Position numbers and translations under genes: made by a program. Below the pieces are notes generated by a model. It was not told the origin of the DNA and ran no database searches. It worked only from the letters and a program-made list of their open reading frames with translations. DNA of 48,711 bases, taken from NCBI GenBank assembly GCA_937974565.1, contig CALJWL010000049.1:1-48711 (forward strand), given 5' to 3'. The stretch is from an uncultured Arenicella sp. (GTDB lineage Bacteria > Pseudomonadota > Gammaproteobacteria > Arenicellales > Arenicellaceae). Positions 18,534-29,075 of the stretch are shown here, piece after piece (positions within the stretch are counted from its first letter, which is position 1; each line of letters starts with the position of its first letter).

Positions 18534-18570
18534 AAAAGGGCATTTGACTCAGATCAAATGCCCTTTTTTT
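18534..18570 (+). terminator. rho-independent terminator of pyk
   Basis: A 14-bp perfect stem (AAAAGGGCATTTGA, 18534-18547, with TCAAATGCCCTTTT, 18554-18567) has a 6-nt loop and is followed by an extended T run. Strong canonical terminator 42 nt past the pyk stop. Confidence 0.92.
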
Positions 18571-18676
18571 GTGTAATGTATTCAGCGGTTAATAAAACCC
18601 TTTTCAGATTCACAGAATATTTTATTTAGAGGCTGTAAAAAGAAAGAAAACTTACCTTAAACTGACGAATCTGTAA

Positions 18677-20168
<1,492 letters not shown>

Positions 20169-20177
20169 AGGCTTCTT

Positions 20178-20205
20178 AAAATGCCGCCGCTAGGCGGCAT
20201 TTTTC
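20178..20205 (+). terminator. terminator or attenuator between guaB and guaA
   Basis: ATGCCGCC (20181-20188) pairs with GGCGGCAT (20193-20200) around a GCTA loop, flanked by A's and T's. It lies 10 nt past the guaB stop and would reduce read-through into guaA or end guaB messages. Confidence 0.75.
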
Positions 20206-20264
20206 ATTCGGCTGCGCCTTCTTAAATTACGTTCTATTTCTATTTTTAAGCCCAAGTTAATACG

Positions 20265-21809
20265 ATGACTGATATACACAGCGATAAAATTCTCATTTTA
20301 GATTTCGGTTCACAATACACTCAGCTTATTGCACGGCGCATACGCGAGCTGGGTGTCTACTGTGAAATTTGGGCTCATGACAACACGCTGGATACGGTAA
20401 AAGAGTTTGAGCCTAAAGGCATTATTTTATCGGGTGGGCCATCAACGGTGACTGAAGACCACACTCCGCGCGCACCTGAGGGTATTTTTGAATTGGGTGT
20501 GCCAGTTTTGGGTATCTGTTATGGCCTGCAGTGCATGGCTGCCATGCTGGGCGGCAAGGTTTCAACCTCCGAAAAACGTGAGTTTGGCCACGCCGAGGTG
20601 ACGCTAGTAACGGACAATGCCTTGATTAAAGAGGACACGCAAAATGTCTGGATGAGCCACGGTGACAAAGTGACCGAGGTGCCAGCGGGTTTTAGCGTGA
20701 TTGGCAAATCAAGCAACGCGCCGTTATGCGCCATCGCCGACGAAGAACGCGGTTTTTATGGCGTTCAATTTCACCCTGAAACCACGCATTCTGAGTTTGG
20801 GCGTGAATTATTAAGCCGCTTTGCACACGATATTTGTGGCTGCGGCCGTGATTGGTCGGCCAGCAATATCATTAACGATTGTATTGAGCAAGCCCGAGCC
20901 CAAGTCGGAGATGAACACGTTATTTTAGGGCTGTCTGGAGGGGTGGATTCCTCTGTGGTCGCCGCGTTATTGCATCAAGCTGTTGGTGATCAGCTGACTT
21001 GCATCTTTGTTGATAATGGCTTGTTGCGTAAAAATGAAGGCGATCAAGTTATGCAAACCTTTGCTGAAAACATGGGAGTGCGAGTGATTCGAGTAGACGC
21101 CGAAGCTCGTTTCCTTGGTGAACTTGCCGGTGTTAATGAACCTGAAGCCAAACGTAAAATTATTGGCCGCGTGTTTGTGGAAATTTTTGAGGAGGAGTCC
21201 AAAAAAATTGACAATGCAAAATGGTTAGCACAAGGCACTATCTATCCTGATGTGATCGAGTCAGCGGCGTCTAAAACAGGCAAAGCTCAGGTCATTAAAT
21301 CGCATCATAATGTGGGTGGTTTGCCTGACGATATGGAATTGCAACTTCTTGAACCCTTGCGAGAGCTGTTTAAAGATGAGGTGCGCAAAATCGGAATCGA
21401 ACTTGGTTTGCCAGCAAAAATGATTCACCGCCACCCATTTCCTGGGCCTGGCTTAGGCGTGCGTATTCTGGGCGAAGTTAAAAAAGAGTACGCTGATGTA
21501 CTCAGAGAGGCCGATGCTATTTTTATGGAAGAGCTGTACGCCTCGGGTTGGTACGAAAAAACCAGTCAAGCTTTTGCCGTGTTTTTGCCGGTAAAGTCAG
21601 TCGGCGTTGTTGGCGATAACCGAGCGTACGATTGGGTAATTTCCCTGCGGGCGGTAGAGACAATCGATTTTATGACCGCAACTTGGGCTCATATCCCCTA
21701 TGATGTTTTGGGTCATATCTCCAATCGCATCATCAATGAAGTGCGCGGAATCTCCCGAGTCACCTATGATATTTCTGGCAAACCGCCGGCGACGATTGAG
21801 TGGGAATAA
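20265..21809 (+). CDS. guaA: GMP synthase (glutamine-hydrolysing)
   Basis: Converts XMP to GMP with ATP and glutamine. The N-terminal class I glutamine amidotransferase domain holds the nucleophile Cys85 ([11 protein letters not shown]) and the His-Glu pair in [12 protein letters not shown]. The ATP-pyrophosphatase domain carries the PP-loop [11 protein letters not shown] at about residues 222-232. The C-terminal dimerisation domain ends in the conserved [12 protein letters not shown]. At 514 residues it is full length. No strong ribosome-binding sequence precedes the ATG. Co-directional with guaB, forming the purine-branch pair. Confidence 0.97.
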   Translation: MTDIHSDKILILDFGSQYTQLIARRIRELGVYCEIWAHDNTLDTVKEFEPKGIILSGGPSTVTEDHTPRAPEGIFELGVPVLGICYGLQCMAAMLGGKVSTSEKREFGHAEVTLVTDNALIKEDTQNVWMSHGDKVTEVPAGFSVIGKSSNAPLCAIADEERGFYGVQFHPETTHSEFGRELLSRFAHDICGCGRDWSASNIINDCIEQARAQVGDEHVILGLSGGVDSSVVAALLHQAVGDQLTCIFVDNGLLRKNEGDQVMQTFAENMGVRVIRVDAEARFLGELAGVNEPEAKRKIIGRVFVEIFEEESKKIDNAKWLAQGTIYPDVIESAASKTGKAQVIKSHHNVGGLPDDMELQLLEPLRELFKDEVRKIGIELGLPAKMIHRHPFPGPGLGVRILGEVKKEYADVLREADAIFMEELYASGWYEKTSQAFAVFLPVKSVGVVGDNRAYDWVISLRAVETIDFMTATWAHIPYDVLGHISNRIINEVRGISRVTYDISGKPPATIEWE

Positions 21810-21902
21810 GAAGGGGGTTAACAAAAACCTTGGTGAGATTTTTTGTCGAAGCTGAAACGCCGGTGTAAATCAGCGCTTCAGCCAATCTTGCTTGGGTGTC
21901 GG

Positions 21903-24080
21903 TTAATTTTTTTGCAGCAACTCCGCCATTTCAACAAGCTGAATAAACTCAGTTCTGTAGCCAAAGTCATCCGCCCCTTTATTAGCTTTGGCCATTTTGG
22001 CTACGTCTTCCATGCTTAACGCACCTGTATTGGTGTCGCCGTTCAGTAATTGGGCAAAACCAGCCACAGCGATGGAAAACTGAGCATCACTGGATGGCGT
22101 TGTCTGTTTAACGTTGATCGCCGTTTCCAATAATGTGGATTTCTCTTCGTTGGGCAGTTTGTAACGAATTTTTAGAAAGCCATATTCATTTTGATTTTTT
22201 CGGCTACTCAGGTTGGGCTGGTTGTCAGCGTACCTTGGCGTGTCGACGCTTTGTACTTTTGACCCGAGCGGAGTGATTTCGTAGATTGCCGTGACACTAT
22301 GACCGGCGCCAATATCACCGGCATCGACCTTGTCATTATTAAAATCCTCCGTCTTTAATGCTCGAGTTTCGTAGCCAATCAGTCTGTAGTCTGCAACGGT
22401 GCTGGGGTTGAACTCGACTTGAAATTTTACGTCTTTGGCGATCGGAAACAACGCGGAAGTCGCTTCGTCTACCATTACTTTTTTAGCCTCTTGCAGTGTG
22501 TCAATGTAGGTGGCGATGCCATTGCCGTTCTGGGCTAGGGTTTGCATCATATCGTCTTGATAATTATTGCGCCCAAAGCCCAGTATGGATAAAAATACGC
22601 CGCTTTTGCGCTTTCGCTCAACTAATTCGAGCAGGGCACGGTTACTGCGTTGGCCCACATTAAAGTCGCCATCGGTCAATAGCACTATGCGGTTGATAGC
22701 GTCGTTGTCGAAATTTTGTTGCGCAAGATTGTAAGCCAACTCAATACCGGCGCCGCCGGCCGTAGACCCACCTGCATTTAATTTGCTGAGTGCATCGGTA
22801 ATTTTCACTTTTTCTTTAACCGCAGTAGGTTCAAGAATCACCCCAGCAGCGCCCGCATAGACTGCGATACTCACTTTATCGGTTTCTTTTAGTTGATTCA
22901 GTAAAAACAAAATCGATTGCTTGGCCAGTGGCAATTTATTTTGCGCGTTCATCGAACCGGAGACGTCGATTAGAAAAACGACATTACTGTCTGGAGCTTC
23001 TTCCGGTTCAATATCATAGCCTTGGATGCCAATGTGAATCAGTTTACGGCCTTCGTTCCAAGGTGAATCAAGTACGTACACCGTGGGTTTGAATGGTTGT
23101 TTTTTTGACTTGGAAGCGGGGTAGTCGTAATTGAAATAGTTAATGAACTCTTCTGGTCTCACCGCTTGCTGTGCCGGTAGAAAACCTCGATTTATCTGGT
23201 TTCGAGTTAAGCTGTATGACGCGGTATCAACGTCGGCTGAAAACGTAGAAACAGGCTTGTCGCTAACGTGAGTAATCTGATTACGCTTGTATTGTGGGTA
23301 TTCTTCACCAAGGTCAGGCCTCGAGGGAACAGAACTAACGGTGGCCTCAGGAGTAGGGTAGGCACCGATTAATTTTTGAGGGGCCGCACTTTGTGCTGTA
23401 ATAAAAGCAGACTCTTCTTCAGCCTGAGAAAAAAGTTCGGTGGTGGCCTTTATTTTCTTTGTTGTGTTCTGTGATGTTCTTTTTGTTTCAAGCGTTGGCC
23501 GGTTTGCAGTGGGGGCGGGGAGGTCGGTTCTTGTTCCGGTTTTTTGGGCCATTTTAGTTACGGTGGGCGCTTTTGCAATTGCCTCCACCCCTTGATTAGC
23601 CCCTTGATCAGCGTCTTGGTTTTGTATCGAAGTTTGGGCTTTTTTTATAATAATTTCTTCTAATACCAGTTCATCCTTAACGGCGTGCGGCGAAACGTGG
23701 TCTTTAGAGCGGTCAGTTGGAACGGACGGTGGTATGGCTGTGGGCGCAGGGCCTGAGTTATAACTGACGACAATCGGCACAGCGATGGCCACCATCGCAA
23801 TGGCTCCAAATGCATAGCTAATTCCGTGTCCTAATGGTTGTTTGCTGAAAATACTCATGACAAAATTCCTAAGAAATGAATTGGTTGATTTAGTCTTAGG
23901 ACGAGTGGTTTTATTAAAAGCTTGGTCGAAAGTGACATTCGCTTTTGCAATGGCCTTTGCACGGGCCGACTCTTGCGGTTCAGGAACCGTTGATTCTGAT
24001 GAAGTTTCGGCAAGTTCATCAAACATGCTGTCGAATGATTCTGTGTTCTTTTGGTTGCTCTTGTTGTTACTGTTAGTCAC
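21903..24080 (-). CDS. membrane-anchored VWA-domain protein (YfbK-like), partner of the ECF sigma factor
   Basis: A 725-residue protein. The first ~75 residues are hydrophilic and cytosolic, followed by one membrane helix at about residues 86-106 and a long, low-complexity Thr/Pro/Lys-rich linker to about residue 260. A conserved YfbK-type segment (about 270-350; VDTASYSLTRNQINRG) comes next, then a von Willebrand factor A domain (about 366-545) with an intact metal-ion-dependent adhesion site DVSGSMN at 372-378, and a C-terminal DUF3520-like domain. It overlaps the upstream sigma-factor gene by 4 nt (ATGA), so the two are co-translated. By position it stands where an anti-sigma factor would, and its cytosolic N-terminus could bind the sigma factor; no zinc-binding anti-sigma motif is visible, so this is inference. 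Confidence 0.9.
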   Translation of the reverse strand: MTNSNNKSNQKNTESFDSMFDELAETSSESTVPEPQESARAKAIAKANVTFDQAFNKTTRPKTKSTNSFLRNFVMSIFSKQPLGHGISYAFGAIAMVAIAVPIVVSYNSGPAPTAIPPSVPTDRSKDHVSPHAVKDELVLEEIIIKKAQTSIQNQDADQGANQGVEAIAKAPTVTKMAQKTGTRTDLPAPTANRPTLETKRTSQNTTKKIKATTELFSQAEEESAFITAQSAAPQKLIGAYPTPEATVSSVPSRPDLGEEYPQYKRNQITHVSDKPVSTFSADVDTASYSLTRNQINRGFLPAQQAVRPEEFINYFNYDYPASKSKKQPFKPTVYVLDSPWNEGRKLIHIGIQGYDIEPEEAPDSNVVFLIDVSGSMNAQNKLPLAKQSILFLLNQLKETDKVSIAVYAGAAGVILEPTAVKEKVKITDALSKLNAGGSTAGGAGIELAYNLAQQNFDNDAINRIVLLTDGDFNVGQRSNRALLELVERKRKSGVFLSILGFGRNNYQDDMMQTLAQNGNGIATYIDTLQEAKKVMVDEATSALFPIAKDVKFQVEFNPSTVADYRLIGYETRALKTEDFNNDKVDAGDIGAGHSVTAIYEITPLGSKVQSVDTPRYADNQPNLSSRKNQNEYGFLKIRYKLPNEEKSTLLETAINVKQTTPSSDAQFSIAVAGFAQLLNGDTNTGALSMEDVAKMAKANKGADDFGYRTEFIQLVEMAELLQKN

Positions 24081-24640
24081 ACGGCACCTCCTACTGCATC
24101 GGTTGTGTGTTCGGGTAAAGTTGCGGATTCGAAGGTTTGTTTTAGTAGTTTGCGTGCTTCATGCACACGCCAAGATACGGTACTTTCTTTTATTTTTAGT
24201 TCATTTGCTGCCTGCTTGTGATTCAATCCGCCGCCGAACACCAAAACTAAGGTGTCTTTCAGGTCGCTAGGCAGATGATTGATATGCTCAAGTATTTGTC
24301 TAGCGTATTGGTTTCGTTCCATTTTCGCCGATACCGCTGGTTCAATGTCCAGCGCTTGGGTATGGCGATTATGAGCCTGATTAGGGCTTTTATAGAAGTC
24401 CTTGGCGCAATTAATTACCAGCCGATATAACCACGATTTAAAACTGGCGTCGAAACGAAATTGGCCGATGCTCAGAGCCAACTTGATGCAGGCTTGTTGG
24501 GCAATGTCTTGAGCGTTGTGCTGATCGCCACACCACTTATAGGCGATACGATGAATAATATCGTAATGTTGCCTTACCAGAGTGTCGAACGATTCTCTAT
24601 CGCCGTTCTGGCAGCGACGAATCAGATCATCACTGTTCAT
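24077..24640 (-). CDS. ECF-type RNA polymerase sigma factor
   Basis: A 187-residue sigma-70 family protein. Region 2 is at about residues 20-90 (FDTLVRQHYDIIHRIAYKW, then the FKSWLYRLVINCAKDFYK -10-recognition helix). Region 4 with a helix-turn-helix is at about 110-165 (LPSDLKDTLVLVFGGGLNHK, then KESTVSWRVHEARKLLK). No region 1.1 or 3, as in extracytoplasmic-function factors. An AGAGGG ribosome-binding sequence precedes the ATG by about 5 nt. It leads a two-gene leftward operon with the membrane VWA protein. ECF factors commonly activate their own promoters, and the upstream leader contains a tiny ORF within an inverted repeat. Confidence 0.93.
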   Translation of the reverse strand: MNSDDLIRRCQNGDRESFDTLVRQHYDIIHRIAYKWCGDQHNAQDIAQQACIKLALSIGQFRFDASFKSWLYRLVINCAKDFYKSPNQAHNRHTQALDIEPAVSAKMERNQYARQILEHINHLPSDLKDTLVLVFGGGLNHKQAANELKIKESTVSWRVHEARKLLKQTFESATLPEHTTDAVGGAV

Positions 24641-25148
24641 GTCGCCCTCTCAGTGAATGTAAATTCTTTTCGATAATCAAAATATGGCCTTCATTGTTGA
24701 ACTCCTATTACCTTATCGAATATTGGACGAGCGTGGCGGTCAATTCCTTGGGATTTTTTAATTTATTTCGCCAATAGCCGTTTTTGATGGTCGCTTTTCA
24801 GGAGTGCTGAACATTTCGCCAATCAGTTTTAGAAAACGTGCAGTTTGTTTAAAGCGATAAATCAGCATCAGAAAACTGAGGTTAAGGCCACGAGGTGGTG
24901 CGGTTTTTGTGGTCAGTAACGTGAAACATAATGAACGCGCATTTTAGTGACCTTGATCGTTGTTCCTAAATGGCGGTGAGAGTATCAAACACAAATTGGT
25001 TGTGATTGCCAAGGTGATGCTTGCCAGTCTTTTCTTTGGTTCGATTTGAAGGTTAATTTTATGTTTTGTTATGGTCTATACCTTTGATAAATCGAAAACG
25101 TTGCATTAGTTTCAATATTTTTATTAGTGCCGATTAAAGCGTGTGTCG
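24641..25148. other. sigma-factor leader and intergenic region
   Basis: About 500 nt between the ECF sigma gene and the ABC transporter stop codon. Apart from the leader inverted repeat and tiny ORF at 24669-24720, I see no supported gene, tRNA or clear terminator. Confidence 0.4.
24669..24720 (-). promoter_or_regulatory. sigma-factor leader: inverted repeat around a five-codon ORF
   Basis: TTCGATAA (24669-24676) and TTATCGAA (24713-24720) can close a 52-nt leader element. Inside it, read leftward, AGGAG stands 7 nt before an ATG that starts a five-codon ORF (MKAIF, 24677-24694). The element ends 29 nt before the sigma-factor ATG. It could be a leader-peptide-type translational control, or a chance arrangement. 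Confidence 0.35.
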
Positions 25149-26972
25149 TTAGGAAATAAATCCCCCCGATTGCCGTGACCAAAGTTTGGCGTAAATGCCA
25201 TTCCGCTCAAGCAGCTCTGTGTGAGTGCCTTGTTCGACAATGTTGCCTTTGTCCAGTACGATCAGGCGGTCCATTTTCGCAATGGTCGACAGTCGGTGCG
25301 CGATTGCGATGACTGTTTTACCTTTCATTAAACTCTCGAACTGCTCTTGGATGGCCGCTTCCACTTCAGAATCAAGAGCCGAAGTGGCTTCATCTAGCAC
25401 CAAGATAGGGGCGTCTTTTAAAATAACACGAGCAATGGCAATACGCTGACGTTGACCACCTGAGAGCTTGACCCCACGCTCCCCCACCTTGGCGTCCAAG
25501 CCTTTATTGCCTTCATTGTCTTGTAAATCGACAATAAATTCGTCAGCCTTAGCCAGCTTCGCCGCTTGTAAAATATCGTCTTCGGTAGCATCTTGCTTAC
25601 CATAACCAATATTTTCTCGAATGGTACGGTGCAATAAAGACGTATCTTGGGTCACCATGGCGATGTGCTGGCGCAAGCTTTCTTGAGTAACCGTGGCAAT
25701 GTCTTGCCCATCAATACTAATTTTGCCGCTTTCTAAATCATAAAGCCTGAGTAAAAGGTTCACCAAAGTTGATTTGCCAGCACCGGATTGGCCAATCAAG
25801 CCGATACGTTCACCGGTTTTAATTTTCAGTGAAAAATCATCAATGACGCCATGGCTTTTTCCGTAGTGGAAAGAAACCGAGTCGAAACTAAGGTTGCCTG
25901 AACTTATCGTCAGTGTTTGCTCGGGCTTTGCGTCAACGACCGACGTGTCTTGCGCGATGGTATTCACACCGTCTTGCGTGGTTCCTATGGCTTCAAACAG
26001 TCTGGCGAGTTCCCATATAAACCACTGGCTCATTGCTTGCAGGCGTAAGGTAAGGGCACCTGCTACGGCGATTGAACCAGAAGAGACAATCGACTGTGTC
26101 CACAACCAGATACCGAAGCCCATGGTCGAACAGATCAACACGGCATTGATGCTGACCAAAGTTGCGTTTAATTGGGTGACCAAACGCATCTGATCGTAAA
26201 CACTCTCCAGCATGCCTTGCATGCTACCTTTAGCGTAAATTTCTTCGGCATTATTGGATGAAAACAGTTTGACGGTTTGTATGTTCGTATACGCGTCGAC
26301 CACCCGACCGGTCATGGTGGATCTGGCGTCTGACTGCCACGCAGACACTGCTTTGAGCTTGGGTAAAAAGTAGCGCATCACCAGAATATACGCGGCTAGC
26401 CAACCAATTAACGGCATGGCCAAGCGCCAATCGCTGCTCATAAAGATGGCAATGGCGCTTGTGAAATAGACGGCAACATAGACCATCAACCCATTAAGGC
26501 TGACAACGGAGTCCCGAACACTCAATGCCGTCTGCATCACCTTGGTGGCAATGCGGCCGGAAAAATCGTTGGCAAAAAAAACGGTTGATTGGCGTAACAG
26601 ATAACGATGTGCCCGCCAACGAATTTGCATGGCAAAGTTACCCAATAAGCCTTGGTGTTCAATACAAGAATCAATAAAGTTGAGTGCGGGCCACACAAGC
26701 ATTATCAGTATGGCCATATTAATCAGTGTGCCGCTGTGCTGATCAAAAAACACGTTAGGGTTGCCCGATTGCATCCAGTCAATCATCTGGCCAATGGCGC
26801 TGAACATATAGACTTCTATGGCTGCAATGAGAGCCGATGTGATGAACAGCGCGACCAACAGAAACCGAAACGGCTTTGTGTAATGCCAGATGAATGAGCC
26901 GAGTTTCTGAGGCGGTTGTTCAACCTTCGTCTCTGGAAAAGGGGGAACGGCACTTTCGAAGAATTTGAACAT
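25149..26972 (-). CDS. ABC exporter, fused permease and ATPase (MsbA-like half transporter)
   Basis: A 607-residue type I ABC exporter half-transporter. Six membrane helices occupy about residues 35-330. The ATPase domain follows, with Walker A GQSGAGKST, Q-loop MVTQDTSLLH, signature LSGGQRQRIAIAR, Walker B ILVLDEATS and H-loop IAHRLST, all intact. It should work as a homodimer in the inner membrane, or as a heterodimer with a partner encoded elsewhere. It resembles the LPS/lipid/multidrug exporter group (MsbA, YheI/LmrA-like), but I cannot assign a substrate. It is a single leftward gene with no strong ribosome-binding sequence before the ATG. Confidence 0.93.
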   Translation of the reverse strand: MFKFFESAVPPFPETKVEQPPQKLGSFIWHYTKPFRFLLVALFITSALIAAIEVYMFSAIGQMIDWMQSGNPNVFFDQHSGTLINMAILIMLVWPALNFIDSCIEHQGLLGNFAMQIRWRAHRYLLRQSTVFFANDFSGRIATKVMQTALSVRDSVVSLNGLMVYVAVYFTSAIAIFMSSDWRLAMPLIGWLAAYILVMRYFLPKLKAVSAWQSDARSTMTGRVVDAYTNIQTVKLFSSNNAEEIYAKGSMQGMLESVYDQMRLVTQLNATLVSINAVLICSTMGFGIWLWTQSIVSSGSIAVAGALTLRLQAMSQWFIWELARLFEAIGTTQDGVNTIAQDTSVVDAKPEQTLTISSGNLSFDSVSFHYGKSHGVIDDFSLKIKTGERIGLIGQSGAGKSTLVNLLLRLYDLESGKISIDGQDIATVTQESLRQHIAMVTQDTSLLHRTIRENIGYGKQDATEDDILQAAKLAKADEFIVDLQDNEGNKGLDAKVGERGVKLSGGQRQRIAIARVILKDAPILVLDEATSALDSEVEAAIQEQFESLMKGKTVIAIAHRLSTIAKMDRLIVLDKGNIVEQGTHTELLERNGIYAKLWSRQSGGFIS

Positions 26973-27585
26973 ACTGGTTAATATTGATTACGGCGTTTGC
27001 AAATTTGCTTAATTGATACTCTCGCAGTATGCAAATACTTTGTCCAGTGGTTCAGCTTGCTTTTGAGCGCGTCATTTTTAATGCTCTAAAAGGTAAAGTC
27101 AGACAGATTTTAAAGGCCGGTTTTCGAACCGGAAAAACCCGCCAAAAGGCATGGTGTGAGCCCTTCATGGCTTAGCCGCTCCTCATTAAGTCGCTGAGAA
27201 CACACTTGAAGTCTGCCGCTGTAATCGAGCCTTTTAAGAGTCGGCTTTTTTACTGGAGCTTTGTGTGAGTGTTTATTGAATTAAACTGACCGCCCTGATG
27301 TCATTTTGGGTGATGTTCGAACGGAACCTTCTTTGGCGCAGTAGGCAATAGCACCCGAGGGTTTTTGGACGTAACTTGGGGCATCATCCTTAACGTGGCC
27401 CACCTTTTGAGATTATTTATGACTCTGTAACGTTATTCGTGAAAGAGTATGGGCTAAAAGCTCAGAGACGAACCGGTTATAATGGGGCGACATTGAGTTC
27501 GAAATGACCACTCTGGGCAATGTTTAAACTAGAGAGCCAGTGTTGTTGAATCAAGTTTGAATTTTTACAAATAAAAGGTGATTAG
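26973..27585. other. 613-nt divergent intergenic region
   Basis: No gene is supported. A compact hairpin with a UUCG loop, CCGGTT (27117-27122) with AACCGG (27127-27132), is present without a U-run. A TATAAT at 27478-27483 is a possible -10 element for the SMR gene about 100 nt downstream, but a -35 is not obvious. I looked for the guanidine riboswitches found upstream of some SMR genes and did not recognise one. Confidence 0.4.
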
Positions 27586-27975
27586 ATGGCTTGGCTGTAT
27601 TTAGCTTTGGGTATTGTGTTCGAAGTATGCGGAACCACTGCGCTTAAATTTAGTAATGGGTTCACTCAGAGTGTGCCTGCGGCCATTTCGATAGGCTGTT
27701 TTAGCGCGGCGTTGTACTTTCTCTCCTTGAGTGTGCGGGTTCTGGATTTAAGTACAGTCTATGCAATATGGTCCGGTGTTGGCGTTGCCATTGTGGCGGT
27801 CATTGGCGTTGGCGTTTTTGGCGAGGCTTTGAGTGGGGCTAAGTTATGTTTCATTGCATTGATTATAGTTGGTGTGGTGGGTTTGCAATCTCAACAAGAG
27901 GCTGTTTCTACTGAAGCCGAAAAGGCAGGGCGGGCCAAAGAAAACGCATTAAAAACAACGCAGGGTTCAGACTGA
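27586..27975 (+). CDS. small multidrug resistance (SMR) family transporter
   Basis: A 129-residue protein with four membrane helices and the essential helix-1 glutamate (Glu13 in GIVFEVCGTTALK) that couples proton and substrate in EmrE/SugE proteins. The conserved VYAIWSGVGVAIVAVIG segment of helix 3 is intact. The C-terminus carries an extra hydrophilic tail of about 25 residues after the fourth helix. The YAIWSG form is typical of EmrE/QacE-like and Gdx-type members; the ligand (quaternary cations or guanidinium) is not settled by sequence alone. The gene overlaps the next one by one base (TGATGG), so the two are co-translated. Confidence 0.92.
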   Translation: MAWLYLALGIVFEVCGTTALKFSNGFTQSVPAAISIGCFSAALYFLSLSVRVLDLSTVYAIWSGVGVAIVAVIGVGVFGEALSGAKLCFIALIIVGVVGLQSQQEAVSTEAEKAGRAKENALKTTQGSD

Positions 27976-28913
27976 TGGCCGTGATGGTTAACAATCATGG
28001 TCATGACACCATTGAATGGCAACGCGCATTGCAAAGACAGTTGCCCAGTATGCCTGTTTACGCTTTTCCTGAGTTTCCCTGTGCCGATGAGATTCACTAC
28101 GCCGTCGTTTGGCATCACCCTCACGATGATTTGCTTAAATACAAAAACCTCAAGGCCGTATTAATTTTGGGGGCTGGAACCGATCATATCGATGCCGCTC
28201 CTAAGTTACCTGAGGTGCCAATCGTCAGATTGGTTGACCCCGCCGTGGGCACGGACATGTCTCAATACGTGCTTTATTGGGTAATGCATTTTCAACGTGG
28301 TTACGATGTTTATCGTGAGCAACAACAACAACAGCATTGGCAGCGGCATGCCTACCCTTTAGCAAGCGATTACCAAGTCACCTTTTTAGGTGCGGGTATG
28401 ATTGCCACCTTTATTGCCAAGCGCATTGCGCTGAACGGGTTCAAGGTTAACGTGTGGAATCGAAGTTCAAGAGACTCCATGCCTGAGGGTGTTTCATTTT
28501 ATTGGGGTGACTCAGGCTTATCCAATGCACTTAAAGCCACCCAAGTTTTAGTGAACTGTTTGCCATTAAAGCCGCAAACTAATGAGTTTATCAACCATGC
28601 TGTGTTGAGCCAACTACCGGCCGGAGCGCATTTTATAAACGTCAGCCGAGGGGGCGTAGTCAAAGATGACGATCTCATTCAAGCGTTGAACAAGGGCCAG
28701 CTTACTAATGCGGTTTTGGATACGGTGACTCACGAACCATTGAATAAACATCATCCATTTTGGTTACACAAGAACGTGTTTCTGACGCCGCATATGTCCG
28801 GTGCAACCTACACTCGCACCGCGGCTAGTGTGATCGCCGATAACATCAAACGCATCGAAGCAGGTCAAGCGCCTTACCCAATTTATCAGCCGCCGCAAAG
28901 AACCGTGAGTTAG
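27975..28913 (+). CDS. ghrA: glyoxylate/hydroxypyruvate reductase A-like D-2-hydroxyacid dehydrogenase
   Basis: A 312-residue NAD(P)H-dependent reductase with the GhrA layout. Conserved points include LKAVLILGAGTDHI, a Rossmann motif FLGAGMIA at 137-144 (third Gly replaced by Ala), and the catalytic triad Arg225 (VSRGG), Glu254 (THEPL) and His283 (TPHMSGA). GhrA-type enzymes reduce glyoxylate and hydroxypyruvate to glycolate and glycerate. A run of six glutamines at about residues 116-121 is unusual. Start codon and SMR stop overlap (ATG at 27975), so the pair is translationally coupled; why an exporter and this reductase should be paired is not evident. The precise substrate is inferred from family resemblance only. 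Confidence 0.88.
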   Translation: MAVMVNNHGHDTIEWQRALQRQLPSMPVYAFPEFPCADEIHYAVVWHHPHDDLLKYKNLKAVLILGAGTDHIDAAPKLPEVPIVRLVDPAVGTDMSQYVLYWVMHFQRGYDVYREQQQQQHWQRHAYPLASDYQVTFLGAGMIATFIAKRIALNGFKVNVWNRSSRDSMPEGVSFYWGDSGLSNALKATQVLVNCLPLKPQTNEFINHAVLSQLPAGAHFINVSRGGVVKDDDLIQALNKGQLTNAVLDTVTHEPLNKHHPFWLHKNVFLTPHMSGATYTRTAASVIADNIKRIEAGQAPYPIYQPPQRTVS

Positions 28914-29012
28914 TCAATGAATTAATCGTCAAGCAAGCGGCACACGCGTTAAAATTAGGGGCGCGGGCGTTCTGATGGCGGTGATAAAGCAACGGTTTTA
29001 ATGGGTAATAAG

Positions 29013-29042
29013 TTGACAGTTGTCATCAATTGGGCGTAATTT
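29013..29042 (+). promoter_or_regulatory. probable sigma-70 promoter of the orphan secreted protein
   Basis: A perfect -35 hexamer TTGACA (29013-29018) and TAATTT (29037-29042) are 18 nt apart, 33 nt before the ATG at 29076. TGACA and TGTCA (29014-29025) form a small inverted repeat over the -35 box and could be an operator. Confidence 0.55.
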
Positions 29043-29075
29043 AATTTCTTCTACCCAACCATACATGGAGAAATC

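Noticed and set aside
26973-27585. Guanidine riboswitch before the SMR gene
   Set aside because: No paired hairpins with the typical ACGR-type loops could be recognised.
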